NCBI GenBank assembly: GCA_900769445.1
Contig: CAAGGR010000069.1
Location: forward strand, 1-29,399
Length of the DNA stretch: 29,399 nucleotides
DNA from: an uncultured Alistipes sp.
GTDB taxonomy: Bacteria; Bacteroidota; Bacteroidia; Bacteroidales; Rikenellaceae
Direction of reading: 5' to 3'
The notes beneath the pieces were generated by a model, which saw nothing but the letters and a program-made list of their open reading frames with translations, ran no database searches and had not been told where the DNA came from. Position 1 is the stretch's first letter; the number at the start of each line of letters is the position of its first letter. Shown piece after piece: positions 1-6,333 of this stretch. The position numbers and the translations under genes are program-made.

Positions 1-153
1 GAGCACATAGATGCCGCAACTGCAATATGCGATGAGATACTTTTCATTCTCCAACTGCTAAAAGATTTGCGTGAGATATCCTTGAATACTTATACTTTGG
101 CAAGCGAGCGAATAGTGTCGGTAAGCAAACAGTTATCTGGGCTGCGTCGATAG
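1..153 (+). CDS. avd: DGR accessory protein (Avd-like), C-terminal fragment
   Basis: An open frame enters from the left edge and ends at a TAG at 151-153, giving 50 residues (starting EHIDAATAICDEI). The visible part is entirely helix-forming, with Leu/Ile heptad spacing, as in the last helices of the four-helix-bundle Avd family. Avd proteins are basic pentameric barrels that bind the reverse transcriptase and template RNA and are needed for mutagenic retrohoming. The call rests mainly on position: directly upstream of a template repeat and a DGR-type reverse transcriptase, the usual target-Avd-TR-RT order in Bacteroidales. The start and most of the protein lie outside the window. An unrelated four-helix (23S intervening-sequence type) protein would look the same from this fragment. 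Confidence 0.6.
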   Translation, partial: EHIDAATAICDEILFILQLLKDLREISLNTYTLASERIVSVSKQLSGLRR

Positions 154-273
154 GTTAAGGCTTATGGCGCGGTTTTTTTTGATTCAGCAGCCCACCGATT
201 TATTCGGTTATCAACACCAGATCATTATAGTGTTTTCAGAATCCACTTTAATGTTCATAAAGAGGTTGCTTAC

Positions 274-466
274 TTGTCTGCTGTTGGCTATCGTAGCAAC
301 GATAGTGGGTCGTTGAACAATGTCGGAGAGAACGGCTATTGCTGGTCTGCTTCTCCTAATCCGAGCAACACCAACAACGCATACAACTTGAACTTCAACT
401 ACAATGGCAATGTCAACCCCGCAAACAACAACAATCGCGGCAACGGGTACTCAGTGCGTTGTGTCC
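274..466 (+). other. DGR template repeat (TR), approximate limits
   Basis: This stretch lies between the Avd-like gene and the reverse transcriptase. Translated in frame 274 it reads like the C-type-lectin-type variable end of a DGR target, from GYRSNDSGSLNNVGENGY through NPANNNNRGNGYSVRCVR. About 19 of some 61 codons are AAC or AAT (Asn). AAY codons are the hallmark of templates because adenine-specific mutagenesis turns them into up to 15 residues. The frame has no convincing start codon and runs on to a stop at 517-519, so I read it as a template for a noncoding RNA, not as a gene. True edges can only be set by aligning it with the variable repeat, which is not in this window. Confidence 0.85.
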
Positions 467-1537
467 GAGTATCAGAAAGACAACGAGTTACTTACCGACT
501 TATTTGCTGCCTACTATAAAGCTCGCTCCAACAAACGCAACAAAAGTACACAAGTACGATTTGAGCGCAACCTTGCTACAAACATCTTAAATCTGTATGA
601 TGAGATTGTCAGTGGAAAGTATAAAGTAGGTCGTTACACCTGCTTTGTTATCAGGCGACCAGTTTTACGCGAAGTCTTTGCAGCAGGGTTTAAGGATAGA
701 ATAGTTCATCATCTGCTATTTAACTATATCTCGCCCATATTTGAACGCTCATTTATTTGCGATTGTTACTCGTGCCGAGAAGGTAAAGGCACTCTGTATG
801 GCGTACAACGACTGGAACATCATCTGAAAAGTTGCTCGCTCAATAATACCCGAAAATGCTATATTCTAAAATTGGATATTGAGAGCTATTTTATGAGCAT
901 TGACAGAGAGAAATTATTTGATATTGTGTGCTCTAAAATCAATGCAACGCTCTCAAATCCAAAATCTGCTGAGTGGTTATCGCCCGTATTTATAAAATAC
1001 TCATCGCTTTTCCTTAGCATCTTGAAGACGGTAATATTTAGCGATCCAACCAAAGGTTGTTATCGCAAGGGAGCAGGTTGGAATCAATTGCCCAAAACCA
1101 AAAGTATGTTTTATTGCAGACCTGGATGTGGTTTACCAATCGGCAATCTCACATCGCAACTATTCAGCAATATATACCTCTCTTTATTGGACGACTACAT
1201 TAAGCGTGAGTTGAAGTTTAAACACTATGGTCGATATGTCGATGATTTCTACATTATAGACACATCAAAAGAGCGATTGCTTAACGCCATACCTCTTATC
1301 AATGATTTCCTTAGAACAAAGTTGAAATTGTCGTTGCACCCAAGAAAAATCTATCTACAAGAAGCAAAGCGAGGAGTTAGATTCTTAGGCTCATATATTA
1401 CGCCCTATTATACACGAGTGGACAAACGCTCCTATAATCGTTCACTCGTTCTTTGGTATGAGACTATTAGTACAACAGAGAACCCATACCAAATCGAAGC
1501 GGTCAAGGCGAGTTTTTCAGTATTCAATAAAAGCTAA
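404..1537 (+). CDS. DGR reverse transcriptase
   Basis: This enzyme copies the template RNA into cDNA, misincorporating at adenines, to diversify a target gene. Numbering from the ATG at 404, motif A is KLDIESYF with Asp158, the DGR-specific motif 4 is IGNLTSQ (246-252, where retroviral and group II enzymes have QGxxxSP), and the catalytic box is YVDD (278-281). Upstream blocks such as AGFKDRIVHHLL and YSCREGKGTLYGV fit bacterial DGR enzymes. The entry starts at the first ATG, but residues 1-19 translate the template repeat in another frame. A GTG at 461 (MSEYQKDNELL, 358 residues) is a likely real start and would place the start at the 3' edge of the TR. A terminator follows at 1595. No intron maturase or other domain is fused to it. 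Confidence 0.93.
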   Translation: MAMSTPQTTTIAATGTQCVVSEYQKDNELLTDLFAAYYKARSNKRNKSTQVRFERNLATNILNLYDEIVSGKYKVGRYTCFVIRRPVLREVFAAGFKDRIVHHLLFNYISPIFERSFICDCYSCREGKGTLYGVQRLEHHLKSCSLNNTRKCYILKLDIESYFMSIDREKLFDIVCSKINATLSNPKSAEWLSPVFIKYSSLFLSILKTVIFSDPTKGCYRKGAGWNQLPKTKSMFYCRPGCGLPIGNLTSQLFSNIYLSLLDDYIKRELKFKHYGRYVDDFYIIDTSKERLLNAIPLINDFLRTKLKLSLHPRKIYLQEAKRGVRFLGSYITPYYTRVDKRSYNRSLVLWYETISTTENPYQIEAVKASFSVFNKS

Positions 1538-1594
1538 CATCAAAATTCATACAATCGCAGCAAATTTTCAAAATAACCGAATAAATACTATACG

Positions 1595-1630
1595 AAGTCT
1601 ATCTTGTGTAATGCAAGACGGACTTTTTTT
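1595..1630 (+). terminator. Rho-independent terminator after the DGR
   Basis: A 12-position stem with one mismatch (AAGTCTATCTTG pairing with CAAGACGGACTT, including one G-T pair) and a 7-base loop runs directly into seven T's. It lies 57 bases after the reverse transcriptase stop and closes the DGR transcription unit. Confidence 0.85.
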
Positions 1631-1670
1631 GTTTGTCAAAATCTTATTTACTCACTTAAATCAAACAGCT

Positions 1671-1880
1671 ATGAGAGCAAACTTTGAGAGCCGCTTTATG
1701 CAAGTGGCACTATCTGGCGGCAGTCAGATGACCGATGTGGAACTCAACACTGAGTTCGAGCGTTTTCAGCACGAGGTGCGCAACCTTTTGATGAGCGACA
1801 ATGGTTACCTTGCCATTGACTTTACTCTCCGCGACCTGCTGGCGCAGTTGGAGGGTGTGGTGTGCGGCAAAAAAAAATGA
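1671..1880 (+). CDS. N-terminal part of an RteC-like protein, cut at a poly-A run
   Basis: This 69-residue frame starts at ATG 1671 (MRANFESRFMQVALSGG) and stops at TGA 1878-1880, immediately after a run of nine A's (1869-1877). It is helix-rich with no motif I recognise on its own. The frame that continues past the run (codons beginning at positions equal to 1 modulo 3) carries the RteC-like C-terminal domain. With one A fewer, both parts would join into one protein of about 194 residues. I therefore regard this as the first half of a single gene, interrupted by a homopolymer change, by a sequencing error, or read through by slippage. Confidence 0.55.
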   Translation: MRANFESRFMQVALSGGSQMTDVELNTEFERFQHEVRNLLMSDNGYLAIDFTLRDLLAQLEGVVCGKKK

Positions 1881-2256
1881 GTTAATCTGTTTGTTAGTCA
1901 AACGCGCCAAAGCCAACCTCCGCACCTGCATTGCCCAGAATGAAAAACGCCTAACCTTCCCAGAATTATTCACTCCACTTTCTCCGCCAACTCGCTCACC
2001 GTATCGGTGGAACGATAAATTCACAAAGCGAGACCTCATAGAACTCGCAACAGCTCTTGAAGCCACACAAGCGGTGGTAGACTCTAATGGTAAACCCGCA
2101 TCATTCACTCAACTTATAGAGCATTTCTCGTTCACATTCAATCTATCGATTAGCTCCAAAACCGCCTATAATGAACGAGAATACATACGCAATGTAAGGC
2201 GCAAATCATCGGAATTTATACACCAACTCGAACAAGCACTTTCTAAAAAAGTGTAA
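1801..2256 (+). CDS. RteC-like regulator, C-terminal part (frame-disrupted)
   Basis: The meaningful part of this frame begins after the A9 run (KKNELICLLVKRAKANL). The first 25 or so residues counted from ATG 1801 are an out-of-frame copy of the preceding ORF. The C-terminal 85 residues (RWNDKFTKRDLIELATALEA, then NVRRKSSEFIHQLEQAL) resemble the C-terminal helical domain of RteC, the transcription factor that drives excision genes in Bacteroides conjugative transposons such as CTnDOT. The usual RteC N-terminal region is not recognisable. The gene sits between two terminators, so it forms its own unit. Its role here could be element regulation. The family assignment is from remembered sequence pattern only. 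Confidence 0.5.
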   Translation: MVTLPLTLLSATCWRSWRVWCAAKKNELICLLVKRAKANLRTCIAQNEKRLTFPELFTPLSPPTRSPYRWNDKFTKRDLIELATALEATQAVVDSNGKPASFTQLIEHFSFTFNLSISSKTAYNEREYIRNVRRKSSEFIHQLEQALSKKV

Positions 2257-2296
2257 ATTTCTCAACGCTGACATACAGCATTTTACAAACTATTTT

Positions 2297-2323
2297 GCAG
2301 GGACTCCAATAGGGACTCCCTGC
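2297..2323 (+). terminator. Terminator after the RteC-like gene
   Basis: The stem GCAGGGA/TCCCTGC extends past one C-C mismatch by three more pairs around an AATAG loop, and is followed by ATTTTTG. It includes the direct repeat GGGACTCC twice. It separates the DGR/RteC segment from the phage early genes. Confidence 0.7.
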
Positions 2324-2385
2324 ATTTTTGATTTCTACACTTCGGAACTTTGCACCCGAAAGCTAACGATAAAAACCGAAGAGTT

Positions 2386-2736
2386 ATGAGGATTGAGGAT
2401 TACGAAAAGTTCATACGCCAGGAACTTATGAGGTATCGTTCCGAGGTGGAGAAGATCGCTTCGCAGCGAATGATCTCTTTTGAGGAGGAGTACATAGCAA
2501 AGAACAAAGCTGCCAAGATGATAGGTGTAACACCTCGTACCATTGACCGCTGGTCTATTGAGGGTTATATCAAGCGAGTTCGCGTGGGAGGTCGCATCTA
2601 TTTTCAGCGCGAGGAGGTGCTGCGTGTAACTCAGCTATACAATTTCGGCATTGGGGCATTGGCTACGGCACATCTGCATCAGCCATTTAACAAATCACTA
2701 TTGGAAAACAAAGAAGTTACAGAGTCGTACAGATGA
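2386..2736 (+). CDS. Helix-turn-helix (MerR/excisionase-type) DNA-binding protein
   Basis: A 116-residue protein. Residues 36-82 form an HTH_17-type winged helix: AKNKAAKMIGVTPRTIDRW (recognition helix), then GYIKRVRVGGRIYFQREEV (wing). Such proteins act as excisionases, plasmid/phage regulators or origin-binding accessories. I start at ATG 2386 (MRIEDYEKF); a TTG start at 2350 would add 12 residues that look like leader sequence. Its stop overlaps the next start as ATGA, so it is probably co-translated with the replication initiator. That suggests a role in replication control or early regulation. As the first gene after a terminator it is likely first in the early operon. Whether it acts as an excisionase for the distant integrase cannot be told. 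Confidence 0.75.
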   Translation: MRIEDYEKFIRQELMRYRSEVEKIASQRMISFEEEYIAKNKAAKMIGVTPRTIDRWSIEGYIKRVRVGGRIYFQREEVLRVTQLYNFGIGALATAHLHQPFNKSLLENKEVTESYR

Positions 2737-3617
2737 ACTACCTGACGGAAATACGGCTCTTTTATGATTGGCTGGAGACACACCATCTCTCGCCATCATC
2801 CATCGCGCTCTGGCACGGACTGATGTATATCGCCAATCGTGCTGGGTGGGAGGAGTCGCTGTGTATTCCGATCAGCCGCATAGAGAATCGTACCCAGCTA
2901 TCGCGCACCTCAATCTATCGAGAACGGCAACGCCTCCAGGAGGCGGGACTGCTCCGCTACATAGAGCGCGAGGGAAGGCTATCTTCCGTCTATCATCTTC
3001 AATCATTCGAGACACGCTTTGTGTGCCAATCTGGTACACAAGCCGACACACAACCAACAAATGCCGAAAATTTTGTATCCCAGGATATGTCCCAAATTGG
3101 AACACAAAGTGGGACACAAGTTGGGACTATATATAAACTAAACGAAACTAAACAGAGAGATAATATTTTTACATCATTAGAAGAGCCACAGGGCGACATA
3201 GCATCAAAGGGAAAAAGAGAAAAAAGTTCCGCGCAAAAAGAGAAAAAGCGAAAGCCGAACTTCAACGCCACAAGTTGGCTCGAATCACTCGAAGAGCCCT
3301 GGAAGGAGATTATGATGCTGTGGTTTGACTACAAAGTATCAAGACGCGAGGAGTACAAAACGGAACTCGGAGCTCGAAAATGTCTATCACTCATTCGCAG
3401 GCTCTCGTCTAATAACGCTGACACAGCACAGAAAATCATCGACCAAAGTATGGCTAACAATTGGGCGGGAATCTTCGCCCTCCGCGATGGTCTGGCACGA
3501 GGACATCCACCCGATGGTCGCCAGTACGGACAGCGCATTGGTCAGATCATCCAGAGCGATGACGACCAGAAGCGTCAACGATATATCGACAAACTCAAAA
3601 ACGCAGGTAAAAAGTAA
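2733..3617 (+). CDS. Phage replication initiator (lambda O/DnaD-like)
   Basis: A 294-residue protein. Residues about 15-95 form a winged-helix domain (LSPSSIALWHGLMYIANRAG, then RTQLSRTSIYRERQRLQEAG and LRYIEREG) like the N-terminal domain of phage initiators. Residues 96-140 are a low-complexity linker with repeated GTQ units. Residues 141-175 are highly charged. The C-terminal part (WKEIMMLWFDYK, then AQKIIDQSMANNWAGIF) has the shape of a DnaD C-terminal domain with its conserved late Trp. Placed just before a DnaC-type helicase loader, it fits an O-P type initiator-loader pair that recruits host DnaB helicase. The linker DNA carries iteron-like repeats beside an AT-rich stretch, so the origin may lie inside the gene. 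The ATG overlaps the previous stop. Confidence 0.75.
   Translation: MNYLTEIRLFYDWLETHHLSPSSIALWHGLMYIANRAGWEESLCIPISRIENRTQLSRTSIYRERQRLQEAGLLRYIEREGRLSSVYHLQSFETRFVCQSGTQADTQPTNAENFVSQDMSQIGTQSGTQVGTIYKLNETKQRDNIFTSLEEPQGDIASKGKREKSSAQKEKKRKPNFNATSWLESLEEPWKEIMMLWFDYKVSRREEYKTELGARKCLSLIRRLSSNNADTAQKIIDQSMANNWAGIFALRDGLARGHPPDGRQYGQRIGQIIQSDDDQKRQRYIDKLKNAGKK
3030..3175 (+). other. Candidate replication origin inside the initiator gene
   Basis: Imperfect 12-bp units of the form nnnGGnACACAA occur at 3030-3041, 3042-3053, 3096-3107, 3108-3119 and 3120-3131 (the last degenerate at its end). The last three are contiguous. They are followed by an AT-rich stretch (about 3128-3175) containing the near-duplicate AAACTAAAC twice. 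This matches the iteron-plus-unwinding-element layout of the lambda origin, which also lies in the initiator gene. The function is inferred. A repeated protein linker is the alternative reason for the DNA repeats. Confidence 0.5.
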
Positions 3618-3635
3618 ATCAAAGAGCAAGATACA

Positions 3636-4271
3636 ATGAAAAGTGTAAGTGAACTTATTGGCAAAATGATGGGAGAGAACATGCTACGCATCAACGAGCG
3701 TTGGGTGTGGTCGTGGGGCAACCGAGACTACTGCGACCAACTCTTCCGCTACATCTTCCGCGAGGTAGATCGCACCTACGACTTCTACGAGCATCTGCCC
3801 GAATACGATGAGGTCATCGATTGGATGACGAATACTGACGACAAGGGTTTGATGCTTATGGGCGACTGCGGTCGTGGCAAGAGTGTGATTCTGAATGGCG
3901 TACTTCCCGTATTGTTCCGAATGAAAAATCGTGTGCTGCAACCCGTACACGCGCAGAACTTCAGTGCAGAAGTTCCCAACCAGCGATTAGCGTGGGGGGA
4001 ACGCCCAGCGACCTACCTCGACCGACTCCTCACAAATGGCTATCCCGCTATTGACGAGCTCGGCATCGAGCCTATGATGAACGACTACGGAGAGAAGAGC
4101 GAGGGCTTCAACCAGGTGCTGAATGCAGCCGAGCGATACCATCGTCCCGTCTTCGTTACTACGAACTTAACTGAGGTGCAGATTCTCGACCGCTATGGAG
4201 AGCGCACGATGGATCGTCTCGCGCACCTCTGTCGCACCATTCACTTTGAAGGAGAGAGCCTCCGCAAATAG
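3636..4271 (+). CDS. DnaC-type helicase loader ATPase
   Basis: A 211-residue AAA+ protein. The Walker A motif is GDCGRGKS (76-83), Walker B is YPAIDELG with Asp140 and Glu141, the sensor I strand is FVTTNLT (173-179), and Arg190/Arg194 in ERTMDRL are in the usual place of the arginine finger. This is the arrangement of DnaC/phage IstB-like loaders, which deliver the host replicative helicase to the origin. The N-terminal 65 residues would contact helicase and are not conserved enough to recognise. It follows the initiator by 18 bases in the same operon, supporting an O-P type replication module. IstB of transposons has similar motifs, but no transposase is present. Confidence 0.85.
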   Translation: MKSVSELIGKMMGENMLRINERWVWSWGNRDYCDQLFRYIFREVDRTYDFYEHLPEYDEVIDWMTNTDDKGLMLMGDCGRGKSVILNGVLPVLFRMKNRVLQPVHAQNFSAEVPNQRLAWGERPATYLDRLLTNGYPAIDELGIEPMMNDYGEKSEGFNQVLNAAERYHRPVFVTTNLTEVQILDRYGERTMDRLAHLCRTIHFEGESLRK

Positions 4272-4277
4272 CAATCT

Positions 4278-4553
4278 ATGAAAGCACAACGAGTTATCTT
4301 CAAACTTAAAGATGGCAGACGCAAGTATGCCACCCACAACGGCTCAATGCTGTGGTGGGAAGAGAACGACCTGGCGAGTCTTTCGCGAAATGTCGAACTC
4401 ATCGGTATGCCTGCCTTTACTGCCGACTTCCAACGCTTCGATTTTGATGTTGAATCGCTGCGCAGGAGATTTCCGAAGGCGCGTGTCGCTCGAGTTATTG
4501 GCTACGAGGTTGAGGATGCATATCTGCCGTTAGACCCTAATGTGATCTTCTGA
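4278..4553 (+). CDS. Hypothetical protein, 91 residues
   Basis: I do not recognise this protein. It is a soluble alpha/beta-looking chain (MKAQRVIFKLKDGRRKYATH, then NGSMLWWEENDLASL and RRRFPKARVARVIGYEVEDAY) with no cysteine motif, signal or membrane segment. It begins 6 bases after the helicase loader and ends one base before the HNH gene, so it is firmly within the early operon. That spacing, rather than any homology, supports it being a real gene. A replication or nuclease accessory role is possible but nothing in the sequence shows it. Confidence 0.7.
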   Translation: MKAQRVIFKLKDGRRKYATHNGSMLWWEENDLASLSRNVELIGMPAFTADFQRFDFDVESLRRRFPKARVARVIGYEVEDAYLPLDPNVIF

Positions 4554-4554
4554 T

Positions 4555-4851
4555 ATGCCGAAGTTAAAACGAACAACACCTCGTCCCTGGTTACCGCAGC
4601 GAAAACCCTTTGAGGGATATCGCCACCACAACACCGAGTTCTACCAGAGCACATCCTGGCGAAAGCTCCGCGCCTTGAAGTTGGAGCAGGAGCCTATGTG
4701 CGAGGAGTGTCTCAAAGCGAGTCGCTTGACACCCGCCCAGATGGTCGACCACATCGTTCCCATCAATAAGGGCGGAGCGAGTCTCGACATTGAGAATCTC
4801 CAATCCCTCTGCAACGCCTGTCACGCTCGTAAGAGCGCAAAGGATAAATAG
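4555..4851 (+). CDS. HNH endonuclease
   Basis: A 98-residue protein with a complete HNH fold: zinc ligands Cys49 and Cys52 (MCEEC), the catalytic DHIVPI (Asp65, His66), NL at 81-82, then Cys86-x2-Cys89-His90 (SLCNACHARK). The N-terminal YQSTSWRKLRALKLEQEP is typical of phage HNH enzymes such as HK97 gp74. In many HK97-like phages an HNH enzyme encoded next to the terminase genes is required for cleavage at cos. Here it is separated from TerS by a recombinase gene and the repeat-bearing gap, so a packaging role is plausible but not certain. A free-standing homing function is less likely, given its tight fit in the operon. Confidence 0.85.
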   Translation: MPKLKRTTPRPWLPQRKPFEGYRHHNTEFYQSTSWRKLRALKLEQEPMCEECLKASRLTPAQMVDHIVPINKGGASLDIENLQSLCNACHARKSAKDK

Positions 4852-4975
4852 ATGTCTAACTAAAAACACATGCTTATGATGTAAAACGATCGGTGGTGTT
4901 CCAGTGGTTCGCAACATACAAATCAAATCCACATTGTTTTCACTTCTACGAATCATTAATCACTAACAACAAATT
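4852..4975 (+). other. Intergenic region upstream of the recombinase gene
   Basis: This 124-base AT-rich gap breaks the otherwise tight early operon. I see no good TTG-N20-TAnnTTTG promoter and no strong hairpin. It ends in an A-rich leader (AACAACAAATT) like those before other genes here. Confidence 0.4.
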
Positions 4976-5953
4976 ATGTATGGGAGGGATTGGCAGATTG
5001 CTATATGGGACACCACCCACTTTTTGAAAGCTATGAGAACAACACTAACACTCAATCAGATAGTCGATAATTGGATTGCAGGGTGCGATCGCTTGCCTGC
5101 TACCAGGACTGACTACAAGCGCAAGATACGCTTGTGGTTTAAGTGGCTCTCATCAGAGGGTATTGACCCGCGAGAGCCAACGCGCGAACACATACTGCGC
5201 TTCAAACATGCTCTGCAGCAGCAAGGTAAGAGTCCATACACCTACTTTACCTATGTGGCTGTCATCAAGATATTCTATCGCTACTGCGCTATGATGCACT
5301 ACTACGAGGACATCGGCAAGGGACTGCAGTCAAGCATTCGTATGCACGAGCACTGCAAGCACCCACTCTCTGTTGCGGAGGCACAGCGACTGATGAACTC
5401 CATCGAAACAAAGACTATCGTGGGCAAGCGTGACAAACTTATCATCGCCCTGATGCTACTCAACGGACTCCGTTCGTGCGAGGTTAGCCGTATCAACATT
5501 GGCGATGTGGAGCGTGTGGAAGATCGTGTGCTGCTACACATCCAGCGCAAGGGACACCTTGACAAGCGCGATGTGGTGGCACTGCCAGAGCTTACGGTGG
5601 AACTCTACGAAGACTACATCTCGGTGCGAGACTTCCAGCAGGACGATCCTTTAATTGTCAACCACTGCATTGGGCGACCATCAACACGCCTCTTGAACAC
5701 AACGATCTCCCAGATAGTAAAGATGCGCCTACGCATTATCGGCATCAACGACCCGAAGATAACAGCGCACTCGTTGCGCCACACCTGCGGCAGTCTGCTG
5801 GTGGAGATGGGAACGGACATCGAGATCATAAAAGATCTGCTCGGTCACTCCGACTCCTCGACCACCAGAATCTATGTCGACATGGCACAGAAGCGTAGAC
5901 TTCTGAGGGAGAATCCCAGCCGCCAGATTGAGGCTCTTTTATCGAAAAAGTGA
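4976..5953 (+). CDS. Tyrosine recombinase (XerC/D-like)
   Basis: A site-specific recombinase of 325 residues from ATG 4976. An internal start at 5033 (MRTTLTLNQIVDNW) would give 306. It has an N-terminal SAM-like core-binding domain and a catalytic domain with every active-site residue: Arg166 (NGLRSCEV), Lys192 (RKGHLDKRD), His265 and Arg268 (HSLRHTCG), His291 (LGHSDSS) and the nucleophile Tyr300 (RIYVD). It lacks the Bacteroides arm-binding N-terminal domain found in the integrase at the right end, so it is more like Xer, invertase or resolvase-type recombinases. Its location between early genes and the packaging start suggests genome resolution or an inversion switch rather than phage integration, but this is inference. 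It could also be the true integrase. Confidence 0.9.
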   Translation: MYGRDWQIAIWDTTHFLKAMRTTLTLNQIVDNWIAGCDRLPATRTDYKRKIRLWFKWLSSEGIDPREPTREHILRFKHALQQQGKSPYTYFTYVAVIKIFYRYCAMMHYYEDIGKGLQSSIRMHEHCKHPLSVAEAQRLMNSIETKTIVGKRDKLIIALMLLNGLRSCEVSRINIGDVERVEDRVLLHIQRKGHLDKRDVVALPELTVELYEDYISVRDFQQDDPLIVNHCIGRPSTRLLNTTISQIVKMRLRIIGINDPKITAHSLRHTCGSLLVEMGTDIEIIKDLLGHSDSSTTRIYVDMAQKRRLLRENPSRQIEALLSKK

Positions 5954-6019
5954 GAAAAACAAAGTAACTGATAGTCAGTAAAATGAAGGTAGAATTAATT
6001 GGAGTGTGAAGGGTTTAAT

Positions 6020-6036
6020 ACTCAAAGAGTTTGAGT
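6020..6036. repeat. Perfect inverted repeat, ACTCAAA-GAG-TTTGAGT
   Basis: Seven-base arms are separated by three bases. There is no T-run, so it reads as a possible protein-binding site rather than a terminator. Confidence 0.55.
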
Positions 6037-6169
6037 TCGCCAAAAATCGGCTCAAAATCGCTGTAACTCTTTGATAAAAGATCGGGAAGCACTGCCCATT
6101 AAGCACCGCATTAACATCGAGTGCTGAGGGCTTTGGGAGCGCACCCAGCGCAGGTAGAATGACTCTGTG

Positions 6170-6230
6170 TCATACCAGTGTGACTTGAGGTCAGACAGTG
6201 TGACCTGGTGTCAGACAGTCTGACTTGGTG
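6170..6230 (+). repeat. Three tandem 20-21 bp repeats upstream of terS
   Basis: Units at 6170-6190, 6191-6210 and 6211-6230 share the form TCAnACnAGTnTGACnTGnnG, and a fourth TCA begins at 6231. Units 2 and 3 contain dyads; in unit 3 GTCAGAC-A-GTCTGAC (6209-6223) is a perfect palindrome around a central base. The spacing of two helical turns puts the sites on one face of the DNA. Candidate functions are TerS/cosB-type binding sites or operators. Confidence 0.75.
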
Positions 6231-6333
6231 TCACCAAAGGGGGAAGGGGGTCAAATTCCTTCACACCCTACGAAAACCAATCGCGCCCCAAGTCTTCTGT
6301 ACGCACATGCAAAATTGGAGAATTTAGGAAACT

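Larger units (their letters stand above)
5954..6333 (+). other. Noncoding region before the terminase genes
   Basis: No credible gene lies in these 380 bases. The region holds a perfect inverted repeat (6020-6036), three tandem 20-21 bp repeats (6170-6230), and a purine-rich G block (6237-6250). Its position just upstream of the small terminase gene is where cos or pac sites and TerS-binding sites lie in related phages. A promoter for the late operon could also be here, but I see no clear TAnnTTTG match. Confidence 0.6.

Noticed and set aside
251..316. Short hydrophobic frame (MFIKRLLTCLLLAIVATIVGR) resembling a signal or leader peptide
   Set aside because: It lies across the start of the template repeat, is only 21 residues and has no continuation; the repeat explains the sequence better.
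274..519. 81-residue frame that reads like a lectin-type protein end
   Set aside because: It begins at TTG without a fitting upstream domain and matches what a DGR template looks like when translated; treated as noncoding template.
2325..2352. Promoter ahead of the early operon (TTTTTG ... GAACTTTG)
   Set aside because: The -7-like element lacks the TA and the spacing to the TTG is only 14 bases, well short of the 20 seen in the good promoters.
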